From assembly GCA_902569105.1 (NCBI GenBank), contig CACFTE010000010.1:1-47170 (forward strand): 47,170 nucleotides of DNA, read 5' to 3'. Source of the DNA: an uncultured Pelagibacteraceae bacterium. Lineage in GTDB: Bacteria; Pseudomonadota; Alphaproteobacteria; Pelagibacterales; Pelagibacteraceae. Shown here piece by piece: positions 17,273 through 25,170 of this stretch; position 1 is the first letter of the stretch; each line of letters starts with the position of its first letter. The notes under the pieces are model-generated. The model was not told the origin of the DNA. It ran no database searches and saw only the letters and a list, made by a program, of their open reading frames with translations. Made by a program: the position numbers and the translations under genes.

Positions 17273-18565
17273 ATGAAAAAAATATTACTAATCATTACTT
17301 TAAGCTTATTAACTTCAACCAATCTATTTGCTGAGAATTTAAATTGGTTTTTTAATAAGTGGCTTTCTGAAAACGGACATCATCAATATTTAAATGAGCA
17401 AGGATCTCACAATCTAAATATCAAAATAAAAAATAAAGCATTATCAGCTACTAATATTGCCTATCATTCAAACCCAAACAGAGATACGCTGATTTATTAT
17501 TTATGGAAATATTCATATAGAGATAGAAGTCAACATTTAAAAGAGTTTAAACCGACAAATAGTTCCTACGATTTTAAATTCAACTTAATTGAAGATAAAT
17601 TTGTAAAAAAGCAAATGAAAACCAAAGCTATCCTTAGTTATTTATATTATCAAGATGGTGAAGTATTAATAGACGAACTTTCTCCTAAAGAAATGCTGGG
17701 AGAGTTTTTGAATAATGAAACAAAATTTTATTCAATGTCAATGGGTAAGTCAGTAACTTCTTATTTAGTAGGTCACGCAATATGTGAGGGTTATATTGAT
17801 GGAGTTGATGCTAGAGTAAATGACTGGCCTATAATAAAAGATTCTCTTTATCATGATCAAAAATTAATTAATTTTTTAAATATGAATACTGGTGATCAAA
17901 AATATATCGACGAGTTTGAAGATGGTACTAGTAAATTAGGCCCATATGAAGACACAGATATTGCAACAACCATGCGCTATCACTTTAACAACCAAAATAC
18001 AAAAAAATCTAAGGAAAGATACAATTACAATGGATTTGTCACTCAGTTAATTTTAAACTATATGAAATTTAAAATTGGTGAAGATTATGACAAATTTTAT
18101 AGCAAAGTTTTCAACGATAAAATAAAGATCAAAAATAGCATTCTTTATGGCTACACTAGTTTAAATGAAAATTGGGGAAATGGACATCCTAACATAATGG
18201 CAACGAGATTTGACTATCTTAGAATAGCAAAAGCTATAATGGATGATTATCAGAATGATACTTGTGTTGGAAAATATTTAAAAGAAATTTATAAAAGAAG
18301 AATACCAAAAGGAAGCAAAGAAAAAGAAGAGCCCTTATTTAATCGTACAAAATCATACGGGGGTCAATTTCATATGGATTTTCCAGGATTAAAAGACAAA
18401 ATTATATTTGGTATGGGCGGCTATGGTGGGAATATGATTTTAATTGATGTAGAAAATTCAAGAATACTGGTTGTTAATTCTCTCCATTATAATAATAAAA
18501 AATATAAATATAATCACAAAAAGCTACTACACGATCCATTCAAAAAAGGTAAACAAATAAATTGA
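17273..18565 (+). CDS. exported beta-lactamase-fold serine hydrolase
   Basis: The 430-residue protein has a signal peptide (cleavage probably after LFA, residue 20) and a class C beta-lactamase/NylB-like catalytic domain. The nucleophile motif SxxK is S156-M-G-K159 in FYSMSMGKSVTSYLVG, followed by LNFLNMNTGD, a candidate Tyr motif YNYN at 250-253 and GMGGYGGNMILID near the C-terminus in place of the KTG/HGG strand. Family members are esterases, amidases, D-aminopeptidases or carboxypeptidases rather than drug resistance enzymes. It is the first gene of a tight operon with three lyase-like proteins, and its TGA overlaps the next start as TTGA. A deacetylase or esterase acting on a glycan is possible but is inference. 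Confidence 0.82.
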   Translation: MKKILLIITLSLLTSTNLFAENLNWFFNKWLSENGHHQYLNEQGSHNLNIKIKNKALSATNIAYHSNPNRDTLIYYLWKYSYRDRSQHLKEFKPTNSSYDFKFNLIEDKFVKKQMKTKAILSYLYYQDGEVLIDELSPKEMLGEFLNNETKFYSMSMGKSVTSYLVGHAICEGYIDGVDARVNDWPIIKDSLYHDQKLINFLNMNTGDQKYIDEFEDGTSKLGPYEDTDIATTMRYHFNNQNTKKSKERYNYNGFVTQLILNYMKFKIGEDYDKFYSKVFNDKIKIKNSILYGYTSLNENWGNGHPNIMATRFDYLRIAKAIMDDYQNDTCVGKYLKEIYKRRIPKGSKEKEEPLFNRTKSYGGQFHMDFPGLKDKIIFGMGGYGGNMILIDVENSRILVVNSLHYNNKKYKYNHKKLLHDPFKKGKQIN

Positions 18566-19395
18566 AAAAATTTTTTGTATCAATAGTTTTTAGTTTGTTA
18601 ATTATAGAAAGTACAAATTTTTCTAAAGAAGCCAGTGCAAAAGAAATTACAAATCTACAATGGAAAAAAAGTGTAGCTACAGGTAAGGAGCTTTTTAAAT
18701 TTAGAGAAACTGTTACATCTCCAGCCTTAGGTGAAAAAGCTTGGAAGATAACATTGTTACCAAGAGATTGTGGCAGAGATAGAGAGGGTAATTATTCTGA
18801 TTGTAAAAATAACGGCAAAGACGCTGTAGTTGGACATGGAGGAGGTGATCGAGCTAGAAGTGAATATTCTACATCAAGCAATAGATACACAGGGGAAAGA
18901 TGGATTTCTGTAAGTATTTATTTGCCAATAGATTTTAAAACAGTTGAGCCTGTTAGTACTTCTCTTTTTCAAATCTATGAATGGGGAAATACAAATCAAC
19001 AAAGACATCCAAGGATGATGTTGAGAGTAAAAAATGGGGTTTTGGAACCCAGATATTTCCCAGTAAATGGACACGATGTTTCAGGAAAAATAATCAAACA
19101 TCTTTTTATTGATGAGATGAGAGATAAGTGGACCACAATTATATTTCATACAAAAATGGGCAAACCACCTGGAGAAGGATTTTCAAAAATGTACGTAAAT
19201 GATGTTCTTTATAACGATTACGATGGAAGAACAGGTTATGGAGGTCGATTTTTTAATAAATTTGGTATTTATCATAGCTGGATTAGTAGATGGAACGATG
19301 AAGTACATGGTGAATATCCAACACAAGTTGTTTATTATGACAATTTGTTTAGAACAAAAAGTAAAGAAAAACTCATGAAATTAATTCAAAAATAA
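18562..19395 (+). CDS. exported polysaccharide-lyase-like protein (heparin lyase I fold), paralogue 1
   Basis: This 277-residue protein starts at TTG 18562, overlapping the previous stop by 4 bp, and has a signal peptide ending near ASA. The mature part looks like the Pfam 'Polysaccharide lyase' (heparin lyase I-like) jelly roll. It has a Cys pair C-x10-C, an R-x-E strand (ARSEYST), ERWISVSIYLP, DKWTTIIFH, KFGIYHSW and a closing VVYYDNLF strand. The same landmarks recur in the next two genes, although pairwise similarity is low. It lacks an obvious anchor, so a periplasmic or secreted protein is expected. Cleavage of an acidic polysaccharide is the family expectation; a non-catalytic glycan-binding role is the alternative. 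Confidence 0.68.
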   Translation: MKKFFVSIVFSLLIIESTNFSKEASAKEITNLQWKKSVATGKELFKFRETVTSPALGEKAWKITLLPRDCGRDREGNYSDCKNNGKDAVVGHGGGDRARSEYSTSSNRYTGERWISVSIYLPIDFKTVEPVSTSLFQIYEWGNTNQQRHPRMMLRVKNGVLEPRYFPVNGHDVSGKIIKHLFIDEMRDKWTTIIFHTKMGKPPGEGFSKMYVNDVLYNDYDGRTGYGGRFFNKFGIYHSWISRWNDEVHGEYPTQVVYYDNLFRTKSKEKLMKLIQK

Positions 19396-20234
19396 TGAAA
19401 AAAATTTTACTGACTATTTTTATGGTTTTTTTATTTTCCGGATCAGTATTTTCTGACAATCATAAAACTAATTTTAAAGATATAAAGGGATATAAGAAGC
19501 AATTTCTTTCTATGTCAGAGAAAAAAGTAAATAGAATAGTAGAAGTAAAGGCTTCAGATGGATTTCCAGTTTATGAGGGAAACACAAGCATTCAAGTTAC
19601 AGTCAATAGAGAAGATGCTGGATGTGGAAAAGGGAAAGCACAAACAACTCAAATTCAATGTGATGGAAAAGGCAACAGAAGTAGACAAGAAATCCATCTT
19701 GGAGACATGAAATTGAAAAATAAAGAACATATCTTTGAATATGCAGTTTACTTTGATGAAAGTTACGAACCTTTAGAGAAAGGCGCAGTTGTTATAATCG
19801 GTCAAATGCATACTGATAACAAAGCTAAAGGATGTCATAGTTGTTGCCATTTTTGGGCTCAAGATTTCAAATACAAAGGTGAACATTATTACAGCTGGGC
19901 GAGTAAAGCTGCTTATGCATCAGAGCCTGTTATTATAGGAAAGATTGAAGACTTAAAAGGGAAGTGGACACATTTAAAATTTCATGTTCTGTGGAAGCTT
20001 GATGAAACTGGTAGATTTAAAATTTATAAAAATAACGAAGTTATAGCTGATTTAAAAAACATAAAAACTCTAGCTGATACCTGTACGGGTGGTTATATGA
20101 AGTTTGGAATTTATAGACATAGAACTATTGGTTATTGGAATTCTGATTGGGAAAGTTTACCAGATCAAAGAGTATATTTGGACAGCATTATATTTAGAAA
20201 ACCTAAAAAAGATGAAAAGTTTTCAAAACAATAA
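19395..20234 (+). CDS. exported polysaccharide-lyase-like protein (heparin lyase I fold), paralogue 2
   Basis: The 279-residue protein has a clear signal peptide (cleavage near VFS) and the same fold landmarks as its neighbours. These are GNTSIQVTV, a Cys pair C-x11-C, SRQEIHLG, IFEYAVYFDESY, GKWTHLKFHVLW, KFGIYRHR and QRVYLDSIIFRKP. A second Cys cluster CHSCCHFWAQDF is unique to this copy. Its ATG shares one base with the stop of the preceding gene. I assign it to the heparin-lyase-I-like family from the order of these strands; the substrate is unknown. Confidence 0.72.
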   Translation: MKKILLTIFMVFLFSGSVFSDNHKTNFKDIKGYKKQFLSMSEKKVNRIVEVKASDGFPVYEGNTSIQVTVNREDAGCGKGKAQTTQIQCDGKGNRSRQEIHLGDMKLKNKEHIFEYAVYFDESYEPLEKGAVVIIGQMHTDNKAKGCHSCCHFWAQDFKYKGEHYYSWASKAAYASEPVIIGKIEDLKGKWTHLKFHVLWKLDETGRFKIYKNNEVIADLKNIKTLADTCTGGYMKFGIYRHRTIGYWNSDWESLPDQRVYLDSIIFRKPKKDEKFSKQ

Positions 20235-21475
20235 TGAAAAAAATTTTAATTTTAATTTTAATCCTTTTTACTAATAGTGTGTTTGCAAACCAAGAAGAGA
20301 TAAAAAAAATGGTATATAAAAGTGAAAGTTATAATCTTGGTTTAAATAAGAAAGATACTACCATTCAAGGAATTAAACTTAAACCAATTACAAAAATTGA
20401 AGCTTTTAAACATTCTGTTAAAAAAAATTATGGTTGGACAAAATATGGAATTAAAGTTGTAAAATCTTCTGACGGGCTACCAGTGAGATTTGGTGATACT
20501 TCAATAAGATTTGAACTTCATTATGATGATTGTGGTTTCTTGTATTATGATGGAAAGGAAAGGGATTGTATTAGATCAACTCCTCATCATCGGGTTGAAT
20601 TAGGACAGGGTCAAAATAGAGATATAAGTTTAGGATATAAGCATAAACAAGATTACTGGTATACTGCCTCTTTTTATTTTCCTAAAGAACATAAGTTTTA
20701 TCGAAAGCAATCAGTATTTCAATTCCACTCGAGTGAAGGACCATATCATCCTCCATTTCATTTAGAAATTTTTCCAAGGGAGGGATTGATGGCAAAAATC
20801 AGCACTTCAGAGGGAGTTTATGAAGATAAAGAAAATGCTTGCGGAGGAAGTGTTAAACAAAAAATAAATTATTGCGAAAAAGCAGCACTTGATTATTTGA
20901 TTATGAGTCCGGATGAGCTTGAGAACAGTTTAGGAAAATGGACTGATTTAGTAATACATGCAAATTGGGACAAACGTGCATCTGATGATAAAAAAAATAA
21001 AGGTATGATTGAAGTATTTCTTAATGGAAAAAAAAAATTACATTATGAAGGTCAGTCCATGTGGGATGTTGGCTTAACAGTGATGCAATTTGGCATTTAC
21101 CAAAGTAAAGAAGCAAAGACTTTTAAGGGAAAAACTGGGACATTGCAGGAAATGAAAGATACTCCAACCATTATGTTTTACGATGAAATATGGGCTAAAA
21201 AGAAGTGTAAAGATCTTAAATTAGAACGATTAGGTTATTCATGTGAAAATTTAGAGAGCCAATCTGATGACATTACTAGACCTTTCAGTGTATTTAGACA
21301 TCAACAGCAGGAATATATTGTCATTGTAAAAAATAAAATTGATAAAAATGTTTTAATTAAACTGAGAGGTTTGGATAAAGAAAGTTTAACTGAAAAAGCC
21401 ATGAAAGAGTGCACTGATAAAAACAAAGAAGGCTGTTACGTTCATTACTCAAGTCAGGTAGCTTTTGGTCAATAA
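20234..21475 (+). CDS. exported polysaccharide-lyase-like protein (heparin lyase I fold), paralogue 3 with C-terminal extension
   Basis: At 413 residues this is the longest of the three paralogues. It has a signal peptide (cleavage near VFA), GDTSIRFELHYDDCG, a Cys pair C-x11-C, HHRVELGQ, DYWYTASFYFPKEH, GKWTDLVIHANW, QFGIYQSK and IMFYDEIWA, matching the other two copies. About 90 extra C-terminal residues with several Cys follow and resemble nothing I know. SVFQFHSSEGPYHPPFHLEIF gives a His-rich stretch near the likely active face. It overlaps the previous stop by one base and ends 1 bp from the convergent umuC. Confidence 0.75.
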   Translation: MKKILILILILFTNSVFANQEEIKKMVYKSESYNLGLNKKDTTIQGIKLKPITKIEAFKHSVKKNYGWTKYGIKVVKSSDGLPVRFGDTSIRFELHYDDCGFLYYDGKERDCIRSTPHHRVELGQGQNRDISLGYKHKQDYWYTASFYFPKEHKFYRKQSVFQFHSSEGPYHPPFHLEIFPREGLMAKISTSEGVYEDKENACGGSVKQKINYCEKAALDYLIMSPDELENSLGKWTDLVIHANWDKRASDDKKNKGMIEVFLNGKKKLHYEGQSMWDVGLTVMQFGIYQSKEAKTFKGKTGTLQEMKDTPTIMFYDEIWAKKKCKDLKLERLGYSCENLESQSDDITRPFSVFRHQQQEYIVIVKNKIDKNVLIKLRGLDKESLTEKAMKECTDKNKEGCYVHYSSQVAFGQ

Positions 21476-21476
21476 A

Positions 21477-22754
21477 TTAAGTTCTAATTGTTGGCAGACA
21501 ATAAAAATCAGCTGTATCTATTTTAGAAGAATATTGTCTTCTCATGTTCCATCTTTTTTGAACACCTGCACTTGCAAGACTTAAAGTTGATCTTCCATAT
21601 CTATAATTAGTATTATCAATAGATCTCATTAAACTATTTATCTTTTCATCTTTTTCTGATGAGAATAAATTTTTCTTTCCTTCAGCGTTTGATAAACCTG
21701 TTAGCATGACGCCTGCTTTTTGATATCGATATCCATTTTTAAAAATACTATCTAAAATAGACATTGCAACTTTAACAGTTTCAATACTATTGTTTGTTGC
21801 AATCGGAAAATCAACCGTCTTCGAATTTGAATAGTAACCAAAGTTTCTTTGAAAAGGACTTGTTCTAACAAATACTGTAATTGCTTTTGCAACCAAAGAC
21901 TCTGATCTGATTTTTTCAGATGCATTCAAACAATAATTTGCAACCGCTTCCCTTAGTTCTTGAAATTTTTCTACTCTTTTTCCAAATGATCTTGATACTA
22001 CACAACTTTTTCTTTTTGATGTTGTAGTCTCAAAATCAATACAAGGAATTCCCCGTAACTCCATTGCTGTTCTTGAACTTAAAACATTTGAACTTTTTTT
22101 AATCCAAGTGTTTGATTTATTTTTAAGTTGTTTGGCGTTATAAATTCCATGTTTTTGATAAAATTTGGTTAATTGTTTGCCAACTCCCCAAACATCATTA
22201 ATTTCAACTTTTTCTAAAATTGGATCAATATTTTCAATTCCAATTAAACTGGTTACTCCTGATTGTGTTTTTTTTGCAATATGATTTGCAACTTTACTTA
22301 AAGTTTTTGTTTTGGCAATTCCAATACTAGTTGGTATTCCTGTCCACTGTAAAACTGTAGCTCTGATTTCTTTTCCAACTTTCTCTACTTCCTCATCGGT
22401 AAAATTAGATAAATCTAAAAAAGCTTCATCAATTGAATAAATCTCAATATCGGAATTAAATCTTTTGAGAGTTCTCATAACTCTTCTTGAGATATCTCCA
22501 TATAATGAATAGTTAGATGAAAAAACTTGTACATTATTTTTTATGATAATATCTTTACCCTTAAAATAAGGTTCACCCATTTTAATACCTAAAGCTTTTG
22601 CCTCATTAGATCTTGAAATAATACAGCCATCATTATTCGATAAAACAACAACAGGTTTTTTTCTTATTTTAGGATTAAACAATCTTTCACAAGAAACATA
22701 GAAAGAATTACAATCAACTAATGCTATTTTTTTAGTATACTGAGTGGATGACAT
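21477..22754 (-). CDS. umuC: error-prone DNA polymerase V catalytic subunit UmuC
   Basis: This Y-family translesion polymerase has 425 residues. It starts with the palm motif ALVDCNSFYVSCERLF and has the catalytic acidic pair in IYSIDEAFLDL. GIPTSIGIAKTKTLSKVANHIAK is followed by a helix-hairpin region, the little-finger domain, and the DUF4113-like C-terminus (NYRYGRSTLSLAS through WNMRRQYSS). KKNLF near residue 370 sits where E. coli UmuC has its beta-clamp motif. The start overlaps the end of umuD by 23 bp, as is usual for the umuDC operon. Confidence 0.95.
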   Translation of the reverse strand: MSSTQYTKKIALVDCNSFYVSCERLFNPKIRKKPVVVLSNNDGCIISRSNEAKALGIKMGEPYFKGKDIIIKNNVQVFSSNYSLYGDISRRVMRTLKRFNSDIEIYSIDEAFLDLSNFTDEEVEKVGKEIRATVLQWTGIPTSIGIAKTKTLSKVANHIAKKTQSGVTSLIGIENIDPILEKVEINDVWGVGKQLTKFYQKHGIYNAKQLKNKSNTWIKKSSNVLSSRTAMELRGIPCIDFETTTSKRKSCVVSRSFGKRVEKFQELREAVANYCLNASEKIRSESLVAKAITVFVRTSPFQRNFGYYSNSKTVDFPIATNNSIETVKVAMSILDSIFKNGYRYQKAGVMLTGLSNAEGKKNLFSSEKDEKINSLMRSIDNTNYRYGRSTLSLASAGVQKRWNMRRQYSSKIDTADFYCLPTIRT

Positions 22755-23127
22755 AAGTAACTACTCCCCATATAAAAATATCTTCTTCTTCATTAATTAA
22801 AATTCGATCATCAAAGTTTTTAGAACCTGATGTTAGAAATTTTTTATCTCTTTCCTGAACTAAGGTTTTAACCACAAGCTCATCATGAACATTTGCGATA
22901 ACGGTTGAAAATTCTCTTGGAGTTAAACTTTTATCAACTACCAGCAAATCACCATCATTAATTCCCACGTCCACCATTGACTTTCCCTGAACTCTAATAA
23001 TGAAAGTTGCAGGAACATTTTTGATTAGATGAATATTTAAATCTATATCCTCTTCTATATAATCCGTTGCAGGCGATGGAAAACCCGCGCCAGCCTTGTG
23101 TAAATAGTATGGTATTGTTAGCTTCAT
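22732..23127 (-). CDS. umuD: UmuD, self-cleaving subunit of polymerase V
   Basis: This 131-residue LexA-like S24 peptidase is activated by RecA filaments and trims its own N-terminus to give UmuD', the partner of UmuC. The catalytic Ser is S50 (GKSMVD) and the Lys is K87 (ELVVKTL), 37 residues apart as in E. coli (S60/K97). The cleavage site would be A14-G15 in KAGAGFPSPA, 36 residues before the Ser as in E. coli, and is Ala-Gly as in LexA rather than Cys-Gly. A strong promoter with an SOS box lies directly upstream. Confidence 0.95.
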   Translation of the reverse strand: MKLTIPYYLHKAGAGFPSPATDYIEEDIDLNIHLIKNVPATFIIRVQGKSMVDVGINDGDLLVVDKSLTPREFSTVIANVHDELVVKTLVQERDKKFLTSGSKNFDDRILINEEEDIFIWGVVTYVIHSVY

Positions 23128-23131
23128 AAAT

Positions 23132-23146
23132 GTTCTTATTTTGTTC
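23132..23146 (-). promoter_or_regulatory. LexA (SOS) box of umuDC, alphaproteobacterial type
   Basis: The plus strand reads GTTC-N7-GTTC with TTATTTT between the half sites, i.e. GAAC-N7-GAAC on the coding strand of umuD. This is the direct-repeat SOS box known from alphaproteobacteria. It lies 5 bp before the ATG and covers the predicted transcription start, a good place for repression. Confidence 0.85.
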
Positions 23147-23155
23147 TCTTATATT

Positions 23156-23182
23156 ATTATAGAAGTTATCCACTAGTGTCAA
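23156..23182 (-). promoter_or_regulatory. umuDC promoter
   Basis: On the minus strand, consensus TTGACA (complement of 23177-23182) and TATAAT (complement of 23156-23161) are 15 bp apart. Both hexamers are perfect; the spacing is slightly short. The predicted start falls at the edge of the SOS box. Confidence 0.7.
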
Positions 23183-23270
23183 TTAGGTTGTATTTTGAGT
23201 CTGTAAGTGAATCAAAAGTGAATCAAAACGTGAACATCTAAACTACATATTGTGCTATTGTGGATAACTT
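23163..23270. repeat. 11-bp perfect inverted repeat flanking the umuD-SOUL intergenic core
   Basis: AAGTTATCCAC at 23163-23173 is repeated as its exact complement GTGGATAACTT at 23260-23270. Each arm includes a DnaA-box-like core: the right arm with its flanking base is a perfect TTATCCACA on the minus strand (23259-23267) and the left is TTATCCACT. The arms face each other across 86 bp between two divergent genes. Confidence 0.65.
23207..23228 (+). repeat. tandem repeat GTGAATCAAAA x2
   Basis: Two exact 11-base copies lie head to tail, followed by C and GTGAAC. The 11-bp period is about one helical turn, as for tandem operator half sites. It lies between the umuD and SOUL promoters. Confidence 0.6.
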
Positions 23271-23300
23271 AAACCAAGGATAGTTTAAAAACATATTAAA

Positions 23301-23858
23301 ATGAAAAAAATTTTATCAATTATTATCTTAAATTTAATTATAGTTTCAAATTCTATGGCCACTGAGCAACTTAAATATGAGACCTTAGATGTAAATGAGG
23401 TTTATGAAATTAGAAAATATTTTGACCGTTTAGTTATTGAAACAGAAACGTCTAACCAAAATAGTAGCTTTAGGAAATTGTTTAATTATATTTCTGGGAG
23501 CAATGAAAAAAATCAAGAAATTAAAATGACAGCGCCTGTTACTCAAATAGAAAAAAATGGCAATATGACAATGCAATTTTATTTACCGTCAGAATTTGAT
23601 GAAAATAACACGCCAAATCCATCTAACTCAGAGGTAAAAATTTTAAATATGAAAGGCGGTTACTTTGCTGTAATTACTTATTCTGGACGGGCATCTGATA
23701 AAAATTTCATTAAACACAAAGAAATTTTGGAAAATCAATTAAAAGAAGACAATATATCAATATTAAGTCCACCAATTAGAGCTACTTACAATTCACCATT
23801 TACTTTACCAATGTTAAGAAGAAATGAAGTCATGTTTGAAATTGAAAGAAATACATAA
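23301..23858 (+). CDS. exported SOUL/HEBP family haem-binding protein
   Basis: The 185-residue protein has a signal peptide ending near SMA and a SOUL domain: YETLDVNEVYEIRKYF, NSSFRKLFNYISGSNEKNQEIKMTAPVTQ, MQFYLPSEF and YFAVITYSGRASDKN. The KMTAPV segment is the most characteristic of the family. SOUL proteins bind haem or related tetrapyrroles; in bacteria the role is unclear. It is divergent from umuDC and lies 8 bp before the GFA-family gene, probably in one operon. Confidence 0.87.
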   Translation: MKKILSIIILNLIIVSNSMATEQLKYETLDVNEVYEIRKYFDRLVIETETSNQNSSFRKLFNYISGSNEKNQEIKMTAPVTQIEKNGNMTMQFYLPSEFDENNTPNPSNSEVKILNMKGGYFAVITYSGRASDKNFIKHKEILENQLKEDNISILSPPIRATYNSPFTLPMLRRNEVMFEIERNT

Positions 23859-23866
23859 GGAGAAAA

Positions 23867-24232
23867 ATGAAAAAATTAACTTGTCATTGCGGAGCAGTAG
23901 AAGCTGAAGTTAATGTACCTGAAAAATTTGAAAAAGTGATGAGGTGCAATTGTTCAATATGCAAAAGAAAAGGTTATGTGATGTCACCAGTTGGTGAAAA
24001 TGATATGAAAATTATAAAAGGTGAAGATAAATTAACTTTATATCAATATTATACAAATACAGCAAAGCACTATTTTTGCTCAATATGCGGAATCTTCACA
24101 CACACAAGACCAAGAATTAACCCAAAACTCTACATGGTTAATATAGCATGTATTGAAGGTGTTGATCCTTTTAAATATGAAAATGTTTCAGTAAATGATG
24201 GCAATAATCATCCGCTAGATCAAAAAAAATAA
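23867..24232 (+). CDS. GFA/CENP-V family zinc protein
   Basis: This small protein of 121 residues has the Cys pattern of the glutathione-dependent formaldehyde-activating (GFA) fold: CHCGAVEAEV, CNCSICKRKG and YFCSICGIFTHTR. These give two structural/catalytic zinc sites. Members are linked to S-hydroxymethylglutathione formation, but most have no tested activity. AAGGAG lies 5 bases before the ATG, a strong site for this genome. Confidence 0.88.
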   Translation: MKKLTCHCGAVEAEVNVPEKFEKVMRCNCSICKRKGYVMSPVGENDMKIIKGEDKLTLYQYYTNTAKHYFCSICGIFTHTRPRINPKLYMVNIACIEGVDPFKYENVSVNDGNNHPLDQKK

Positions 24233-24239
24233 TCCATTT

Positions 24240-25170
24240 ATGAAATCTGTAGAAGACTGTTATAAAAAAGTAAAATCTAATTGTTTTAAATTTATTTTTT
24301 CACAAGAGACAAAGGAAAATAAATTTAAAAATAAAGACAGGATGTTAAAAAAATTTTTAATTCCTTTTTGTTTTTGGATTAAATCAAAAGTAAATAAAAA
24401 AAAAACCTTTTATTCTAGGTTTGGCAGGTGGTCAAGGAACTGGTAAAACTACAGTAACATCAATTGTTACAATTATTTTAACAAAATATTTTAATTTAAA
24501 AGTATTTAAGATTTCAATAGATGACTTTTACAAAACTAGAAAAGAAAGAAGAACACTATCCAAAAAAATTCACCCTTTGCTTATGACCAGAGGTGTTCCT
24601 GGTACTCATGATACCAAAATAATTCTAAAATTTTTTACAGGAGTTAAAAAAAATAAATTTACAAAAGTTAATGTTCCAAAATTTGATAAATCTGTGGATG
24701 ATAGGTTTTCAAAAAATAAATGGTATAAAGTTAGTTCAAAACCAGATGTCATTATTTTAGAGGGTTGGTGTGTAGGTGCTAGAGCTCAAAGTATATCTAA
24801 AATTAAAAAACCAATTAACTCACTAGAGAGAACTAAGGACTATGATTTAAAATGGAGAAAATTTGTAAATTTAAAACTTCAGAAAGAATATAAAAGAATA
24901 TTTTCCCAACTTAATTCCTTAATTTATTTAAAAGCAAAAAATTTTAAAATTCTTCAGCAATGGAGGATAAAACAAGAAAAGAAATTATGGCTTAATTCTA
25001 AAAAGAAAAAGAACCTTAAAATTATGAGTAAAGGCGATGTAATTAATTTTATGCAAACTTATCAAAGAATTACTCAAAATATGTTTAAAGACGCGCCAAA
25101 ATATGCCTCGATTATTTTTAAATTAGACAGTAAACATCAGATCAATTCAGCTACTTATAGAAAAAAATGA
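24240..25170 (+). CDS. D-glycerate 3-kinase-like P-loop kinase, split by a frameshift in a poly-A run
   Basis: One kinase of the GLYK/COG4240 type is divided between two frames. ATG 24240 encodes about 55 N-terminal residues ending KSKVNKKK; then a 10-A run (24396-24405) moves the frame. The second frame continues FILGLAGGQGTGKTTVTS, SIDDFYKTRKER, HPLLMTRGVPGTHD, VPKFDKSVDDRF and VIILEGWCVGAR. Deleting one A restores a single 309-residue protein with an intact Walker A, so the second frame's own TTG start (24421) is not credible. GLYK phosphorylates glycerate to 3-phosphoglycerate. The end overlaps the TolC-like gene by 4 bp (ATGA), so coupling was evidently kept. Confidence 0.85.

Noticed and set aside
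17273-18565. Antibiotic resistance beta-lactamase
   Set aside because: The SxxK fold is shared with esterases and amidases, length and motifs are far from known resistance enzymes, and the operon partners are lyase-like proteins.
17273-23127. Integrated mobile element carrying the exported operon and umuDC
   Set aside because: No integrase, transposase, attachment-site repeat or tRNA gene is visible at either side; base composition looks like the rest of the window by eye.
23163-23270. Possible replication origin from DnaA-box-like sequences
   Set aside because: Only one perfect and one imperfect box are present, without an AT-rich unwinding element distinct from the background or neighbouring replication genes.
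24421-25170. Separate 249-residue kinase starting at TTG 24421
   Set aside because: It would begin inside the P-loop strand; the missing N-terminus is present in the neighbouring frame, so one frameshifted gene explains both parts.
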